From: an uncultured Clostridia bacterium
GTDB taxonomy: Bacteria > Bacillota > Clostridia > Oscillospirales > Acutalibacteraceae
Length of the DNA: 64,000 nucleotides
Assembly (NCBI GenBank): GCA_937876205.1
Contig: CALEII010000066.1
Span: 1 to 64,000, forward strand
Direction: 5' to 3'
The translations under genes and the position numbers were made by a program. Of this stretch, positions 55,504-63,779 are shown one piece after another. The notes under the pieces were generated by a model, which saw only the letters and a program-made list of their open reading frames with translations, had not been told where the DNA came from and did not search any database. Numbering within the stretch: position 1 is the first letter of the stretch; each line of letters begins with the position of its first letter.

Positions 55504-55532
55504 TTGACTTGACTGAGCTGTTGATGTATAAT
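55504..55532 (+). promoter_or_regulatory. Promoter of the aconitase X operon
   Basis: TTGACT (55504-55509), a 17-base spacer and perfect TATAAT (55527-55532), 38 bases before the ATG. Confidence 0.8.
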
Positions 55533-55569
55533 TTATTTGTCTAAAAAATTTGGAAAAGGAAGATTTCAA

Positions 55570-56868
55570 ATGATCGATTACAAAATGGAGCTGAATGACG
55601 AGCAGATCGCCATACTTAAGGGCGAAAAAGGCGAAGCCATGCAGCAGGTTCTTGAAACTATCGTTCTTTTCGGCGATATTTTCGGCGCAAAAAGACTTGT
55701 TCCCGTAACTCACAAGGACACACATCTTGTTACATCCTTCGGTATGGGTGTTCTTAAGCCTCTCTATGCTTGTATGGAAAAGCTTACAAGCGAAGGTATC
55801 AAGGCTCAGGGCTATCTTACACTTGACCCCAGACCTACCGATTACGAGAATGTTAAGTGCAACTTTATTGAAAAAATCGTTTTCAACAAGGTTATGTACT
55901 CAATGCAGGCTCCCTATGAAGAGTATCTGAAGAAGCTCGGTCTTAAAGATAACAATGCTTTCTCTTGTACATGTTACCTCGATGAAGTTGGCAATATCCC
56001 CAAAGAGGGTGATGTTATTGCCTGGGCAGAATCAAGTGCTGTTGTTTACGCTAACTCCGTTCTCGGTGCAAGATGTAACAGAAACAGCGGTATGATTGAC
56101 CTTTTCGGTGCTATCCTCGGCTATGTTCCTGAGTTCGGTTTCCTTACCGATGAAGGCAGAAAGGCTACATGGAAGGTTTATGTTAAGACAACAAAGAAGC
56201 CTGAAGCACAGATTCTCGGTTCTGCAATCGGTATGAAGGTTATGGAAGCTGTTCCTTATGTTTACGGACTTGACGCATTCATCGGTGATGAGCTCAATGA
56301 CGAAAATAAGTCATACCTTAAGGACTTCGGCGCAGCAACTGCTTCAAACGGTGCAGTCGGTCTTTATCATATTGACAATCTCACTCCCGAAGCAAAGAAG
56401 CAGGGTGAGAGCCTTATTGCTGACGATGCTCAGGTTTATGTTATTGATGATGCTGAACTTGAAAGAGTTTACAATTCATATCCTGTTATGTGGAAAAAGC
56501 CCGATGCAAAGCCCAATCTTTGCTTCATCGGCTGTCCTCACCTGACTTATGATCAGCTTTGCCAGTGGACAACCGACATTGTAAACGGTCTTAAGGAAAC
56601 AGGTAAGAAGAAGGTTGTTCTTCGTACAATTATGACTGCATCTCCCGACGTTGTTGAAAAGTTCAAGAAGACAACAAAGTATCAGCTTCTTATGAGAAGC
56701 GGTGTAAAGCTTTCATCAATCTGTCCTCTTATGTACACAAACAACCCCGTTGCAAGAGGTCTTCATAACATCATCACAAACTCCAATAAACTGCGTACTT
56801 ATTCTACTTCCAGATATTATAAAGATGCAGATATTCTTGATATTATCACAGGCAAGGGGGTAAAATAA
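55570..56868 (+). CDS. Aconitase X, large (catalytic) subunit
   Basis: The 432-residue DUF521 protein is the large part of aconitase X: PVTHKDTHLVTSFGMGVLKP, FSCTCYLDEVGNIPKEGD, AVVYANSVLGARCNRNSG and the C-terminal GVKLSSICPLMYTNNPVARG are family-like. AcnX enzymes are Fe-S dehydratases; bacterial members act on cis-3-hydroxy-L-proline and archaeal ones on phosphomevalonate. Neither pathway has other genes here, so the substrate is open. The ORF could begin at TTG 55537, but AAGGA and ATG 55570 (MIDYKMELNDEQ) fit better. The small subunit starts one base after this stop. Confidence 0.88.
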   Translation: MIDYKMELNDEQIAILKGEKGEAMQQVLETIVLFGDIFGAKRLVPVTHKDTHLVTSFGMGVLKPLYACMEKLTSEGIKAQGYLTLDPRPTDYENVKCNFIEKIVFNKVMYSMQAPYEEYLKKLGLKDNNAFSCTCYLDEVGNIPKEGDVIAWAESSAVVYANSVLGARCNRNSGMIDLFGAILGYVPEFGFLTDEGRKATWKVYVKTTKKPEAQILGSAIGMKVMEAVPYVYGLDAFIGDELNDENKSYLKDFGAATASNGAVGLYHIDNLTPEAKKQGESLIADDAQVYVIDDAELERVYNSYPVMWKKPDAKPNLCFIGCPHLTYDQLCQWTTDIVNGLKETGKKKVVLRTIMTASPDVVEKFKKTTKYQLLMRSGVKLSSICPLMYTNNPVARGLHNIITNSNKLRTYSTSRYYKDADILDIITGKGVK

Positions 56869-56869
56869 A

Positions 56870-57310
56870 ATGAAAGAATTCAAAGGCAGAGTTATCGCAG
56901 CAGGTAACTGGGAAGGCGAAGCTGCTGTTTCAAAGCAGGGTTTCAATACACTTGCATCATTCCAGTCAAGTGCTATCGGCGGTAAGGATCACGCAGAAGT
57001 AGGCGACCAGAACAATAAGGACCTTTACGGTAAGAATATTACAGGTAAGGCTCTTTGTCTGCCCATCACAATCGGCTCAACAACAGGCGGTCTTGTTATT
57101 CAGACTGTTTGTCAGATGGGTATCAGCCCTGATTGCTATCTCTTTGCAGAGCATATTGATTCACTTGCTGCAAGTGGAATCGTTCTTGCAAGAGTTTGGG
57201 AAAAGAGTAATGTAATCTGTATTGACCAGCTTGGTGAGGAATTCCTCAACACAGTCAAGACAGGTGACAAGCTCAAGGTCACAGAAGACGGCACAGTTAC
57301 AATACTTTAA
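56870..57310 (+). CDS. Aconitase X, small (swivel) subunit
   Basis: The 146-residue DUF126 protein is the swivel domain of aconitase X: FKGRVIAAGNWEGEAAVS, ITGKALCLPITIGSTTGGLV (with the active-site Ser region) and VKTGDKLKVTEDG. In some bacteria this is fused to the large subunit; here it is a separate gene, one base after it, so the two form one enzyme. Confidence 0.88.
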   Translation: MKEFKGRVIAAGNWEGEAAVSKQGFNTLASFQSSAIGGKDHAEVGDQNNKDLYGKNITGKALCLPITIGSTTGGLVIQTVCQMGISPDCYLFAEHIDSLAASGIVLARVWEKSNVICIDQLGEEFLNTVKTGDKLKVTEDGTVTIL

Positions 57311-57311
57311 T

Positions 57312-57343
57312 CAAAAAAAAGGAGACGGTTTTCCGTCTCCTTA
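57312..57343. terminator. Terminator hairpin, copy 1 of an exact duplication
   Basis: A 10-bp stem AAGGAGACGG / CCGTCTCCTT (57319-57342) with loop TTTT. On the minus strand it is followed by eight T, so it can end transcription from hemW; on the plus strand it lacks a T-run. The same 26 bases recur at 57596-57621. Confidence 0.75.
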
Positions 57344-57378
57344 CAGTTTGTCGAAAAAGACTTTTCGACAAACTGTAA
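57341..57378. repeat. Perfect 17-bp inverted repeat
   Basis: Arms 57341-57357 and 57362-57378 pair perfectly around AGAC. It directly follows terminator copy 1 and lacks a T-run. It could be the end of an inserted element. Confidence 0.6.
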
Positions 57379-57404
57379 GACTGTTGAGAAAGTAGACAAG
57401 ATTG

Positions 57405-57457
57405 CGTGTTCTTCGCTCCGAAGGCGTACAAAGGTACTCCGAGAGGGCGAAAACACG
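57405..57457. repeat. Structured intergenic element, copy B
   Basis: The core CCGAAGGCGTACAAAGGTAC matches copy A (52289-52306), and both continue in similar GAG...GCGAA or GTGGTGAA sequences. Here an imperfect long stem (GCGTGTT...TTCGC with GCGAA...ACACGC) encloses it. No ORF. Confidence 0.5.
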
Positions 57458-57470
57458 CAAAATACATAAA

Positions 57471-57512
57471 ATAATGGACATATCTAACCGGATATATCCA
57501 TTATCTTTTTTT
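57471..57512 (+). terminator. Terminator in the duplicated intergenic region
   Basis: A 14-base stem with one mismatch (57471-57484 with 57491-57504), then CTTTTTTTATT. It is the first hairpin with a proper plus-strand T-run after the aconitase X operon. Confidence 0.75.
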
Positions 57513-57595
57513 ATTATCACGTTTAAAAGCTTTTTTTAAATACTTATTTATTTTTTTTGTTTTATGTATTGTCTTGTCACTTTATCGACAGCCTG

Positions 57596-57621
57596 AAAGG
57601 AGACGGTTTTCCGTCTCCTTA
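57596..57621. repeat. Terminator hairpin, copy 2 of the exact duplication
   Basis: Identical to 57318-57343, 278 bases away. It abuts the hemW stop and lacks a T-run on the minus strand. The flanks suggest one ancestral bidirectional terminator that was split by the DNA between the copies. Confidence 0.7.
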
Positions 57622-58734
57622 ATTTATAAGCTCACTTATTATATAATTTGAAATTAAAAATCCGTCAGTTGTCAGAGCAATTCCCGTTTCTGAAACTGTC
57701 ATAAGTCCTTGCTTTTCAAAATCAAGGGCTTTTTTTATTGCTTCAGTCGGAAAATCTTTATCGAAACGGTTTTTGTATTCATCAAAAACGACGCCGTCAG
57801 CAAGTCTCAATCTCAGCATTATGTATTCTTCTCTGTCACCGCCTGAGCTGTCGTAAACGGCGTTTTCTCCGTTTGTGAATAAACTTATATCTCGTTCAAA
57901 AAAGAACCTCTTGCCGCCAATAAACGAATGTGCCGAGGGGCCTATGCCAAGGTACTCTCCACAGTTCCAGTATTTTGTGTTGTGACGGCTTTCATATCCG
58001 TTTTTAGCAAAATTAGATATCTCATAATGCCTGTAGCCTGCATTTCTGAGCTTTCGGGAAAGATGAGTATACATATCACAGACAGTGTCTTCATCGGGGA
58101 GCCGGAGCGTGTCGATTCTTTTATGATAGACTGTACCTTCCTCAATTGAGAGCATATATGCACTGATATGAGGAACTCCCGTGCTTATACAGAAATCGAT
58201 TGTTTCATCAAGGCTTTCAACAGTCTGGTCGGGAATGCCGAGCATAACATCGAGTGAAATGTTGTCAATTCCGTATTTCTTTGCACTGCTTATTACGGAC
58301 AGAATCTGATTTCTGTCAGCTGTTCTGCCGAGTTTTCTTCTTTCGTTGTCTACTGCGGACTGCATACCAAGGGAGATTCTGTTTACGCCGTAAAAGGAGA
58401 GTGTTCTGAAAAACTCATCATCAACAGTTGAGGGATTGCATTCGACTGTAATTTCAGCATCATCAGAAATATTGCAGCAATCTTTTGCACAGTTTATGAT
58501 TTTTCCTATGTTGTCAGCACCGATAACAGAGGGGGTACCTCCTCCGAAATAGATTGTATCAAAGCTGAAATCGGTTTTTGCAGTGAATTCCTTTGTTCGT
58601 CTGCCTGTTTTTAATTCATCAATTACTTCTGCAACATAGCTATCAGTGTCTGCATTTTTTGAAAGACAGGAATAAAAATCGCAATAGGGGCATTTGCTTC
58701 GGCAGAAAGGAATGTGTATATATAAACCTTTCAT
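57619..58734 (-). CDS. hemW: Radical SAM heme chaperone HemW
   Basis: The 371-residue protein has the radical SAM motif CRSKCPYCDF (Cys 11, 15, 18) of HemW rather than the extra Cys of HemN, and IYFGGGTPSVI. HemW inserts heme into respiratory enzymes and is not a coproporphyrinogen oxidase. The ATG at 58734 shares one base with the lepA stop (TAATG). The lepA-hemW order is common in Firmicutes. Confidence 0.93.
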   Translation of the reverse strand: MKGLYIHIPFCRSKCPYCDFYSCLSKNADTDSYVAEVIDELKTGRRTKEFTAKTDFSFDTIYFGGGTPSVIGADNIGKIINCAKDCCNISDDAEITVECNPSTVDDEFFRTLSFYGVNRISLGMQSAVDNERRKLGRTADRNQILSVISSAKKYGIDNISLDVMLGIPDQTVESLDETIDFCISTGVPHISAYMLSIEEGTVYHKRIDTLRLPDEDTVCDMYTHLSRKLRNAGYRHYEISNFAKNGYESRHNTKYWNCGEYLGIGPSAHSFIGGKRFFFERDISLFTNGENAVYDSSGGDREEYIMLRLRLADGVVFDEYKNRFDKDFPTEAIKKALDFEKQGLMTVSETGIALTTDGFLISNYIISELIN

Positions 58735-60542
58735 TACTGCTCGTCGAGTTTGAGGATAGCCATAAATGCCTCCTGAGGCACTTCAACAGTACCGAATGAA
58801 CGCATTCTCTTTTTACCCTCTTTCTGCTTTTCAAGAAGCTTCTTCTTTCTTGTGATGTCACCGCCGTAGCACTTTGCAAGAACATCTTTTCTCATTGCCT
58901 TGACAGTTTCTCTTGCAATGACTTTACCGCCGATTGCAATCTGCACAGGTATTTCAAACTGATGCTTCGGAATGTTATCCTTGAGCTTTTCAGCAATTTT
59001 TCTTGCTCTGCCGTAGGCCTTGTCTGAGTGAATGATGAATGAAAGCGCATCAATTGTGTCACCGTTAAGAAGAACATCGAGCTTTACAAGGTTGCTTCTT
59101 GCATAGCCTGCCAGCTCATAGTCAAATGATGCGTAACCTCTTGTTCTTGATTTGAGTGCGTCGAAGAAATCGTAAATGATTTCATTCAGAGGCAGGTCAT
59201 AGCTGAGCTCAACACGGTCTGCGGAGAGGTATTTCATATCTTTATAGAAGCCTCTGCGTTCCTGACAAAGGTCCATAATTGTGCCCACAAATTCAGGGGG
59301 AGAGAAAATGTGCGCATCTGTCATAGGTTCCTCGCTGAAATCAATTTCAGCAGGGTCGGGGTACTTTGTGGGATTGTCAATTTCAAGCACTTCGCCGCCA
59401 CGCATATGAATTTTGTAAATAACGCTGGGAACTGTTGAAACAAGGTCAAGGTTATATTCTCTCTCAAGTCTTTCCTGAATAATTTCAAGGTGAAGAAGAC
59501 CGAGGAATCCGCAACGGAAACCGAAACCGAGAGCACCCGATGTTTCGGGTTCAAAGGACAGTGCGGCATCGTTGAGCTGAAGCTTTTCAAGTGCTTCCTT
59601 AAGTGCTTCATAATCGGCACCGTCAGCGGGATAAATACCGCAGAAAACCATAGGATTGACTTTTTTGTAGCCTGCAAGGGGTTCTGTTGCAGGATTAGAT
59701 GCAAGTGTGATAGTGTCACCTACACGTGCATCACGAACAGTCTTGATTGATGCTGTGATGTAACCTACTTCACCTGCTGAGAGCTTGTCCTTGGGGGAAA
59801 GAGATGTTGCCGCCATTTTGCCCACTTCTACAACTGTGAACTGAGCACCCGTTGCCATCATTTTCATTGTGTCACCGGGCTTGATAGTGCCGTCCATAAT
59901 TCTTACATAGACGATAACACCTTTATAGTTATCATAAATTGAGTCGAAAACAAGAGCTCTCAGAGGTGCATCATCATCACCCTCGGGACAGGGAACAAGT
60001 TTTACAATCTGTTTGAGTACATCTTCAACATTTTCGCCTGTTTTTGCAGAAACTCTCGGAGCTTCTGAGCCGTCAAGACCGATAACCTCTTCAATATCTG
60101 CGGCAACTCTCTCGGGGTCAGCGGCAGGCAGGTCAATCTTGTTGATTACGGGAACAAGCTCAAGGTCGTGGTCGAGCGCTAAGTATGTATTGGCAAGTGT
60201 CTGAGCCTCAATACCCTGTGTTGCGTCAACGATAAGCACAGCACCCTCACAGGCTGCAAGAGAACGGGAAACCTCATAGTTGAAGTCAACGTGGCCGGGA
60301 GTGTCAATTAGATTGAGCTCGTATTCTTCACCGTCTTCGTTGTAGCCGAGTGTTACGGCGTGAGCCTTGATTGTAATACCTCTTTCTCTTTCAAGGTCCA
60401 TATCGTCAAGAATCTGCTGCTGCATATCACGTTTTGCAACAGTGTTTGTAACTTCAAGCAGACGGTCGGCAAGGGTTGACTTGCCGTGGTCGATATGTGC
60501 GATGATTGAGAAATTTCTTATGTGTTTTTTCTTTTCTGTCAT
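58734..60542 (-). CDS. lepA: Elongation factor 4 (LepA)
   Basis: The 602-residue GTPase has G1 AHIDHGKST, G2 RERGITI, DTPGHVDF, NKIDLPAADP and the C-terminal EF4-specific domain. EF4 rescues stalled ribosomes by back-translocation and biogenesis functions. AGGAG precedes the start at 60542. It is co-transcribed with hemW. Confidence 0.97.
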   Translation of the reverse strand: MTEKKKHIRNFSIIAHIDHGKSTLADRLLEVTNTVAKRDMQQQILDDMDLERERGITIKAHAVTLGYNEDGEEYELNLIDTPGHVDFNYEVSRSLAACEGAVLIVDATQGIEAQTLANTYLALDHDLELVPVINKIDLPAADPERVAADIEEVIGLDGSEAPRVSAKTGENVEDVLKQIVKLVPCPEGDDDAPLRALVFDSIYDNYKGVIVYVRIMDGTIKPGDTMKMMATGAQFTVVEVGKMAATSLSPKDKLSAGEVGYITASIKTVRDARVGDTITLASNPATEPLAGYKKVNPMVFCGIYPADGADYEALKEALEKLQLNDAALSFEPETSGALGFGFRCGFLGLLHLEIIQERLEREYNLDLVSTVPSVIYKIHMRGGEVLEIDNPTKYPDPAEIDFSEEPMTDAHIFSPPEFVGTIMDLCQERRGFYKDMKYLSADRVELSYDLPLNEIIYDFFDALKSRTRGYASFDYELAGYARSNLVKLDVLLNGDTIDALSFIIHSDKAYGRARKIAEKLKDNIPKHQFEIPVQIAIGGKVIARETVKAMRKDVLAKCYGGDITRKKKLLEKQKEGKKRMRSFGTVEVPQEAFMAILKLDEQ

Positions 60543-60557
60543 ATATTTTCTCCTGTG

Positions 60558-61430
60558 TTATAGGTCTTTATCTGTTGGTTTGAAGCCGAGACCGAGAATT
60601 TCGGCGGCATCTGATATGATTATAAAGGGTTTTGCATCAAACCGTTTTACAATTTTACGCATTTTAGCCACTTCGTGAGGTCTTACGACTGACAGTAGCA
60701 TATGCTTTGCCTTACCTGTGTAAGCACCCTGACAGGGTAGAATTGATACACCTCTCGGTGTTTCTGTTGTGATAGCTTTTGCTATTTCATCTGCATTGTC
60801 TGAAATTATCAGCATCATTTTACCGCTGTCTGAGCCGTAGAGCACAAGGTCAATGGATTTACTGGAAACAATGAAAACGATTGTGGCATACAGTATGCTT
60901 TCAATGTTTTTGTAAACTACACCTGCAAGAAGCACAATGAAAAGGTCGCATATCATAACAAGGCGTCCCATTGAAAAATGAGGAAATGCTTTTTTCAGAA
61001 GCTTTCCCATAATATCGGTGCCACCGCTTGTGGAGCCTCTTGTGAAAATGACGCCAAGACCAATACCCATTATTGCACCGCCGAAAACTGCGGCAAGAAT
61101 CTTGTCACCTTCGTACGTCGGCATAAAGAGTGTGCCGACATCAATAAAAAGTGAAGTCATAAATGTAGAAAACAGTGTTTTTACAATAAATCCCTTGCCG
61201 AAAACTATGAGTGAAATTATAAACAAAGGAATATTGATTACAAACATAGCTGTACCGATGGGGAAATTCCACAGATGATTTGCAAGGATTGCAAGACCTG
61301 TTGCTCCGCCCGATGAAATCTCATTTGGGGACACAAAGCAGTTTACGCCTACTGCATAAATGAACGCACCTGCCGAGCAGATGAGAATATCAAGAAACAG
61401 CTCTTTGAAATTGATTTTTCGTTTATTCAT
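60558..61430 (-). CDS. YitT-family membrane protein (DUF161/DUF2179)
   Basis: The 290-residue protein has about five or six helices (VNCFVSPNEISSGGATGLAI, GGAIMGIGLGVIFTRGSTSG) and a cytosolic DUF2179 domain at the C-terminus (ITTETPRGVSILPCQGAYTG). It may be a transporter; the function is unknown. The ATG overlaps the mrnC stop by eight bases, preceded by AGAGGTG. Confidence 0.88.
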   Translation of the reverse strand: MNKRKINFKELFLDILICSAGAFIYAVGVNCFVSPNEISSGGATGLAILANHLWNFPIGTAMFVINIPLFIISLIVFGKGFIVKTLFSTFMTSLFIDVGTLFMPTYEGDKILAAVFGGAIMGIGLGVIFTRGSTSGGTDIMGKLLKKAFPHFSMGRLVMICDLFIVLLAGVVYKNIESILYATIVFIVSSKSIDLVLYGSDSGKMMLIISDNADEIAKAITTETPRGVSILPCQGAYTGKAKHMLLSVVRPHEVAKMRKIVKRFDAKPFIIISDAAEILGLGFKPTDKDL

Positions 61431-61848
61431 CAGGCACCTCTGTAACCATACGGAATAATTCTTTCAGTCTGTCTGTGTTTCCGTTTATGTAAAGCCAGCC
61501 GAAAAGCACTTCAAGGCCTGTTGCGGCGTGGTACTCACTTTTTGACTTGTTACGGGGAGTGTGTGCAGTGTGGGTGTTTCTGCCCCTTATAAACATTGTG
61601 TTCTCTTCTTCTGTAAGACAGGGGAGAAGCTTTTTTATTGCATTTGACTGATATGTTGCATTGACCATTTCAATGTTTCTTTCGTGAAGCTTGTCTGCTT
61701 TGCATTTTGCCGAAACAGTCAGATATTCACGCACCATAATACCCCACACACCGTCACCTAAAAAAGCGAGAGCAGAAACAGGGTAGCCGTCAGATGAGAT
61801 GTCACCTGTTTTCAGGCTGTCAAAGTTAAGTGTTACATCAGGGCACAT
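61423..61848 (-). CDS. mrnC: Mini-ribonuclease III
   Basis: The 141-residue protein is the stand-alone RNase III catalytic domain, without dsRBD, that matures 23S rRNA in Firmicutes: ALAFLGDGVWGIMVREYL with catalytic Asp, and ATGLEVLFGWLYINGN. The ORF could start at 61866, but MCPDVTLNF with GGAG seven bases before ATG 61848 is better. It overlaps obgE by 11 bases and yitT by eight. Confidence 0.9.
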   Translation of the reverse strand: MCPDVTLNFDSLKTGDISSDGYPVSALAFLGDGVWGIMVREYLTVSAKCKADKLHERNIEMVNATYQSNAIKKLLPCLTEEENTMFIRGRNTHTAHTPRNKSKSEYHAATGLEVLFGWLYINGNTDRLKELFRMVTEVPDE

Positions 61849-63109
61849 ACTCAAACTCCAGGTCATAGATATTTACTGTGTCACCCTCCTGAATACCTCT
61901 TCTGCGAAGCTCGTCAAGAATACCGCTTGTGCCCAGCACTGTCTGGAAATACTGCAGTGACTCATAGTCGTCCATATCTGTTTTGTTGAGTATTTTAAGA
62001 AGCCATTCCGCCTCGACATAGTATGTGTCGTCGATAACAGAAACCCTGAAGCCTGTGTTCTTTTTCTTTTCGAGCATTTCCATAGGAATGGGCTCTGCTT
62101 CATACTGCTTGATGGGAGGAAGTGTAGCAAGCATTGCCGCTGCTGCATTTACAACCTCCTGAGTACCCTCAAGAATAGGTGCACAGATTTCAAAATACTG
62201 TAAGCCTTTGCTTTCAATATAGTTTCTGAATTCCTCTCTCTGCTCGTCAGTTGCCATATCGATTTTGTTACCTGCGACAATCTGAGGACACTTTGAAAGC
62301 TCTTCATTGAATACAACAAGTTCCTTGTTGATTGTTTCAAAGTCTTCAATGGGGTTTCTGCCCTCACTTCCTGCAACGTCAACAACGTGTATGAGCATAC
62401 GGCATCTTTCAACGTGACGCAGGAATGCGTGGCCGAGGCCTGCACCTTCACCCGCACCTTCAATCAGACCGGGGATATCAGCCATAACGAATGAGCTTTC
62501 GGGACCCATTCTCACGACACCTAAAACGGGTGTGATTGTCGTAAAATGATAGTCAGCAATAATGGGCTTTGCTTCACTTACAACGGAAACAAGAGTTGAC
62601 TTGCCTACATTGGGGAAACCGATGAGTCCCACGTCTGCAAGGAGTTTCAGTTCAAGGATAACTTCCCATTCTTCGCCGGGGACACCGTCTTTTGCAAAAC
62701 GGGGAGTCTGACGGGTGGGAGTTGCAAAATGAGAGTTGCCCCAACCGCCTTTACCGCCCTTTGCGGCAATGAAAGGCTCGTCCGAGGACATATCGGCAAT
62801 AACAACTCCGCTTTCAGCTTCACGGATTATTGTACCGCGGGGGACTCTGATTATAAGGTCCTGACCCTTTTTGCCGTTTTTACGGGAGCCTGAACCGTTC
62901 TGACCGCTTTCGGCTGTGTATTTTCTTTTGTAACGGAAATCGGCAAGTGTTGAAAGGTTTGTGTCAACCTTAAAGACAATGTCGCCGCCTTTTCCGCCGT
63001 CACCACCGTCGGGACCGCCCGATGCAACATATTTTTCTCTGTGGAACGCAACGGCACCGTTACCGCCGTTACCTGCCTTTATTTTTATTTTTGCTTTATC
63101 AACAAACAT
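61838..63109 (-). CDS. obgE: GTPase Obg/CgtA
   Basis: The 423-residue protein has the Gly-rich Obg domain (GGDGGKGGDIVFKVD), a G domain (GFPNVGKSTLVSVVS, DIPGLIEGAGEGAGLG, AGNKIDMA) and a C-terminal OCT domain. It takes part in 50S ribosome assembly and stress signalling. It is the first gene of the obgE-mrnC-yitT group. Confidence 0.97.
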   Translation of the reverse strand: MFVDKAKIKIKAGNGGNGAVAFHREKYVASGGPDGGDGGKGGDIVFKVDTNLSTLADFRYKRKYTAESGQNGSGSRKNGKKGQDLIIRVPRGTIIREAESGVVIADMSSDEPFIAAKGGKGGWGNSHFATPTRQTPRFAKDGVPGEEWEVILELKLLADVGLIGFPNVGKSTLVSVVSEAKPIIADYHFTTITPVLGVVRMGPESSFVMADIPGLIEGAGEGAGLGHAFLRHVERCRMLIHVVDVAGSEGRNPIEDFETINKELVVFNEELSKCPQIVAGNKIDMATDEQREEFRNYIESKGLQYFEICAPILEGTQEVVNAAAAMLATLPPIKQYEAEPIPMEMLEKKKNTGFRVSVIDDTYYVEAEWLLKILNKTDMDDYESLQYFQTVLGTSGILDELRRRGIQEGDTVNIYDLEFEYVP

Positions 63110-63219
63110 ACTTTATACCTCGTAGTTTTATGTTTACATAATTAATCATTATAAGTATAACATATATTATTTAAAATATAAATAGGGAAAATTAAATTTT
63201 TACAAAAATTTGTGCTATA

Positions 63220-63697
63220 ATGTGTAATGCACCGTATATATCGGACGGTATATGGTACAGCAGTAACCCTGATATGGTTTTTTTAGGGGAGCCTGAAAGT
63301 GAATACGGATGGGGAATATGGGCGAAAGGTCTTGCAAGAAGCATAAATTATTTCTTTGACGAAATCGGAATTAAGGCAGATGCTGTATATTCCTGCTCAG
63401 ACACACTGGATAATCTGTGCTTCAGATACATCCGAAATAATATCCCTGTTATAGTGTGGTGTACCATGGATATGGCAGAGCCTTACAGGAACATAAGTCC
63501 CCGTATCGAAAACAGTGCAGACAGCTTTACATGGATAAGTCCCAATCACTGTATGGTTCTTGTGGGATATGATGCAACAGGCTATTATTTCAATGACCCC
63601 TATGACAGGCGAATGCCGAAAATTCGGGAAAACGGAGTCTCAGACAGCTTTCAGTGCCAACAATTCTCAGTCCGTTGTTATTGTCACAGATAATTAA
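63220..63697 (+). pseudogene. Remnant of a C39-like (YvpB-type) peptidase
   Basis: The ORF to 63693 (157 residues) keeps the middle of a C39_2 peptidase (YSSNPDMVFLGEPESEYGWG, NNIPVIVWCTMDMAEPY, SPNHCMVLVGYD with active His, FNDPY), but the N-terminal Cys region is missing and no ribosome-binding site is seen; the start lies on a TATAAT-like sequence. The last ~25 residues depart from the family; the next frame reads TAFSANNSQSVVIV, which fits the expected end to 63697, so a frameshift near 63600-63635 is likely. A real family fragment, probably a dead gene. Confidence 0.65.
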
Positions 63698-63719
63698 TTC
63701 ATAAATTTCCTTTTAACTC

Positions 63720-63748
63720 TTGCATTTTCTTTTATGAAGTTGTAAAAT
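63720..63748 (+). promoter_or_regulatory. pduL promoter
   Basis: TTGCAT (63720-63725), a 17-base spacer and TAAAAT (63743-63748), 31 bases before the ATG. Confidence 0.6.
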
Positions 63749-63779
63749 AATCTGTAGATTATTGAAAGGAAAGTGTAAA

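Noticed and set aside
57312..57621. A CRISPR array
   Set aside because: There are only two repeat copies with one long spacer and no cas genes; they are terminator hairpins.
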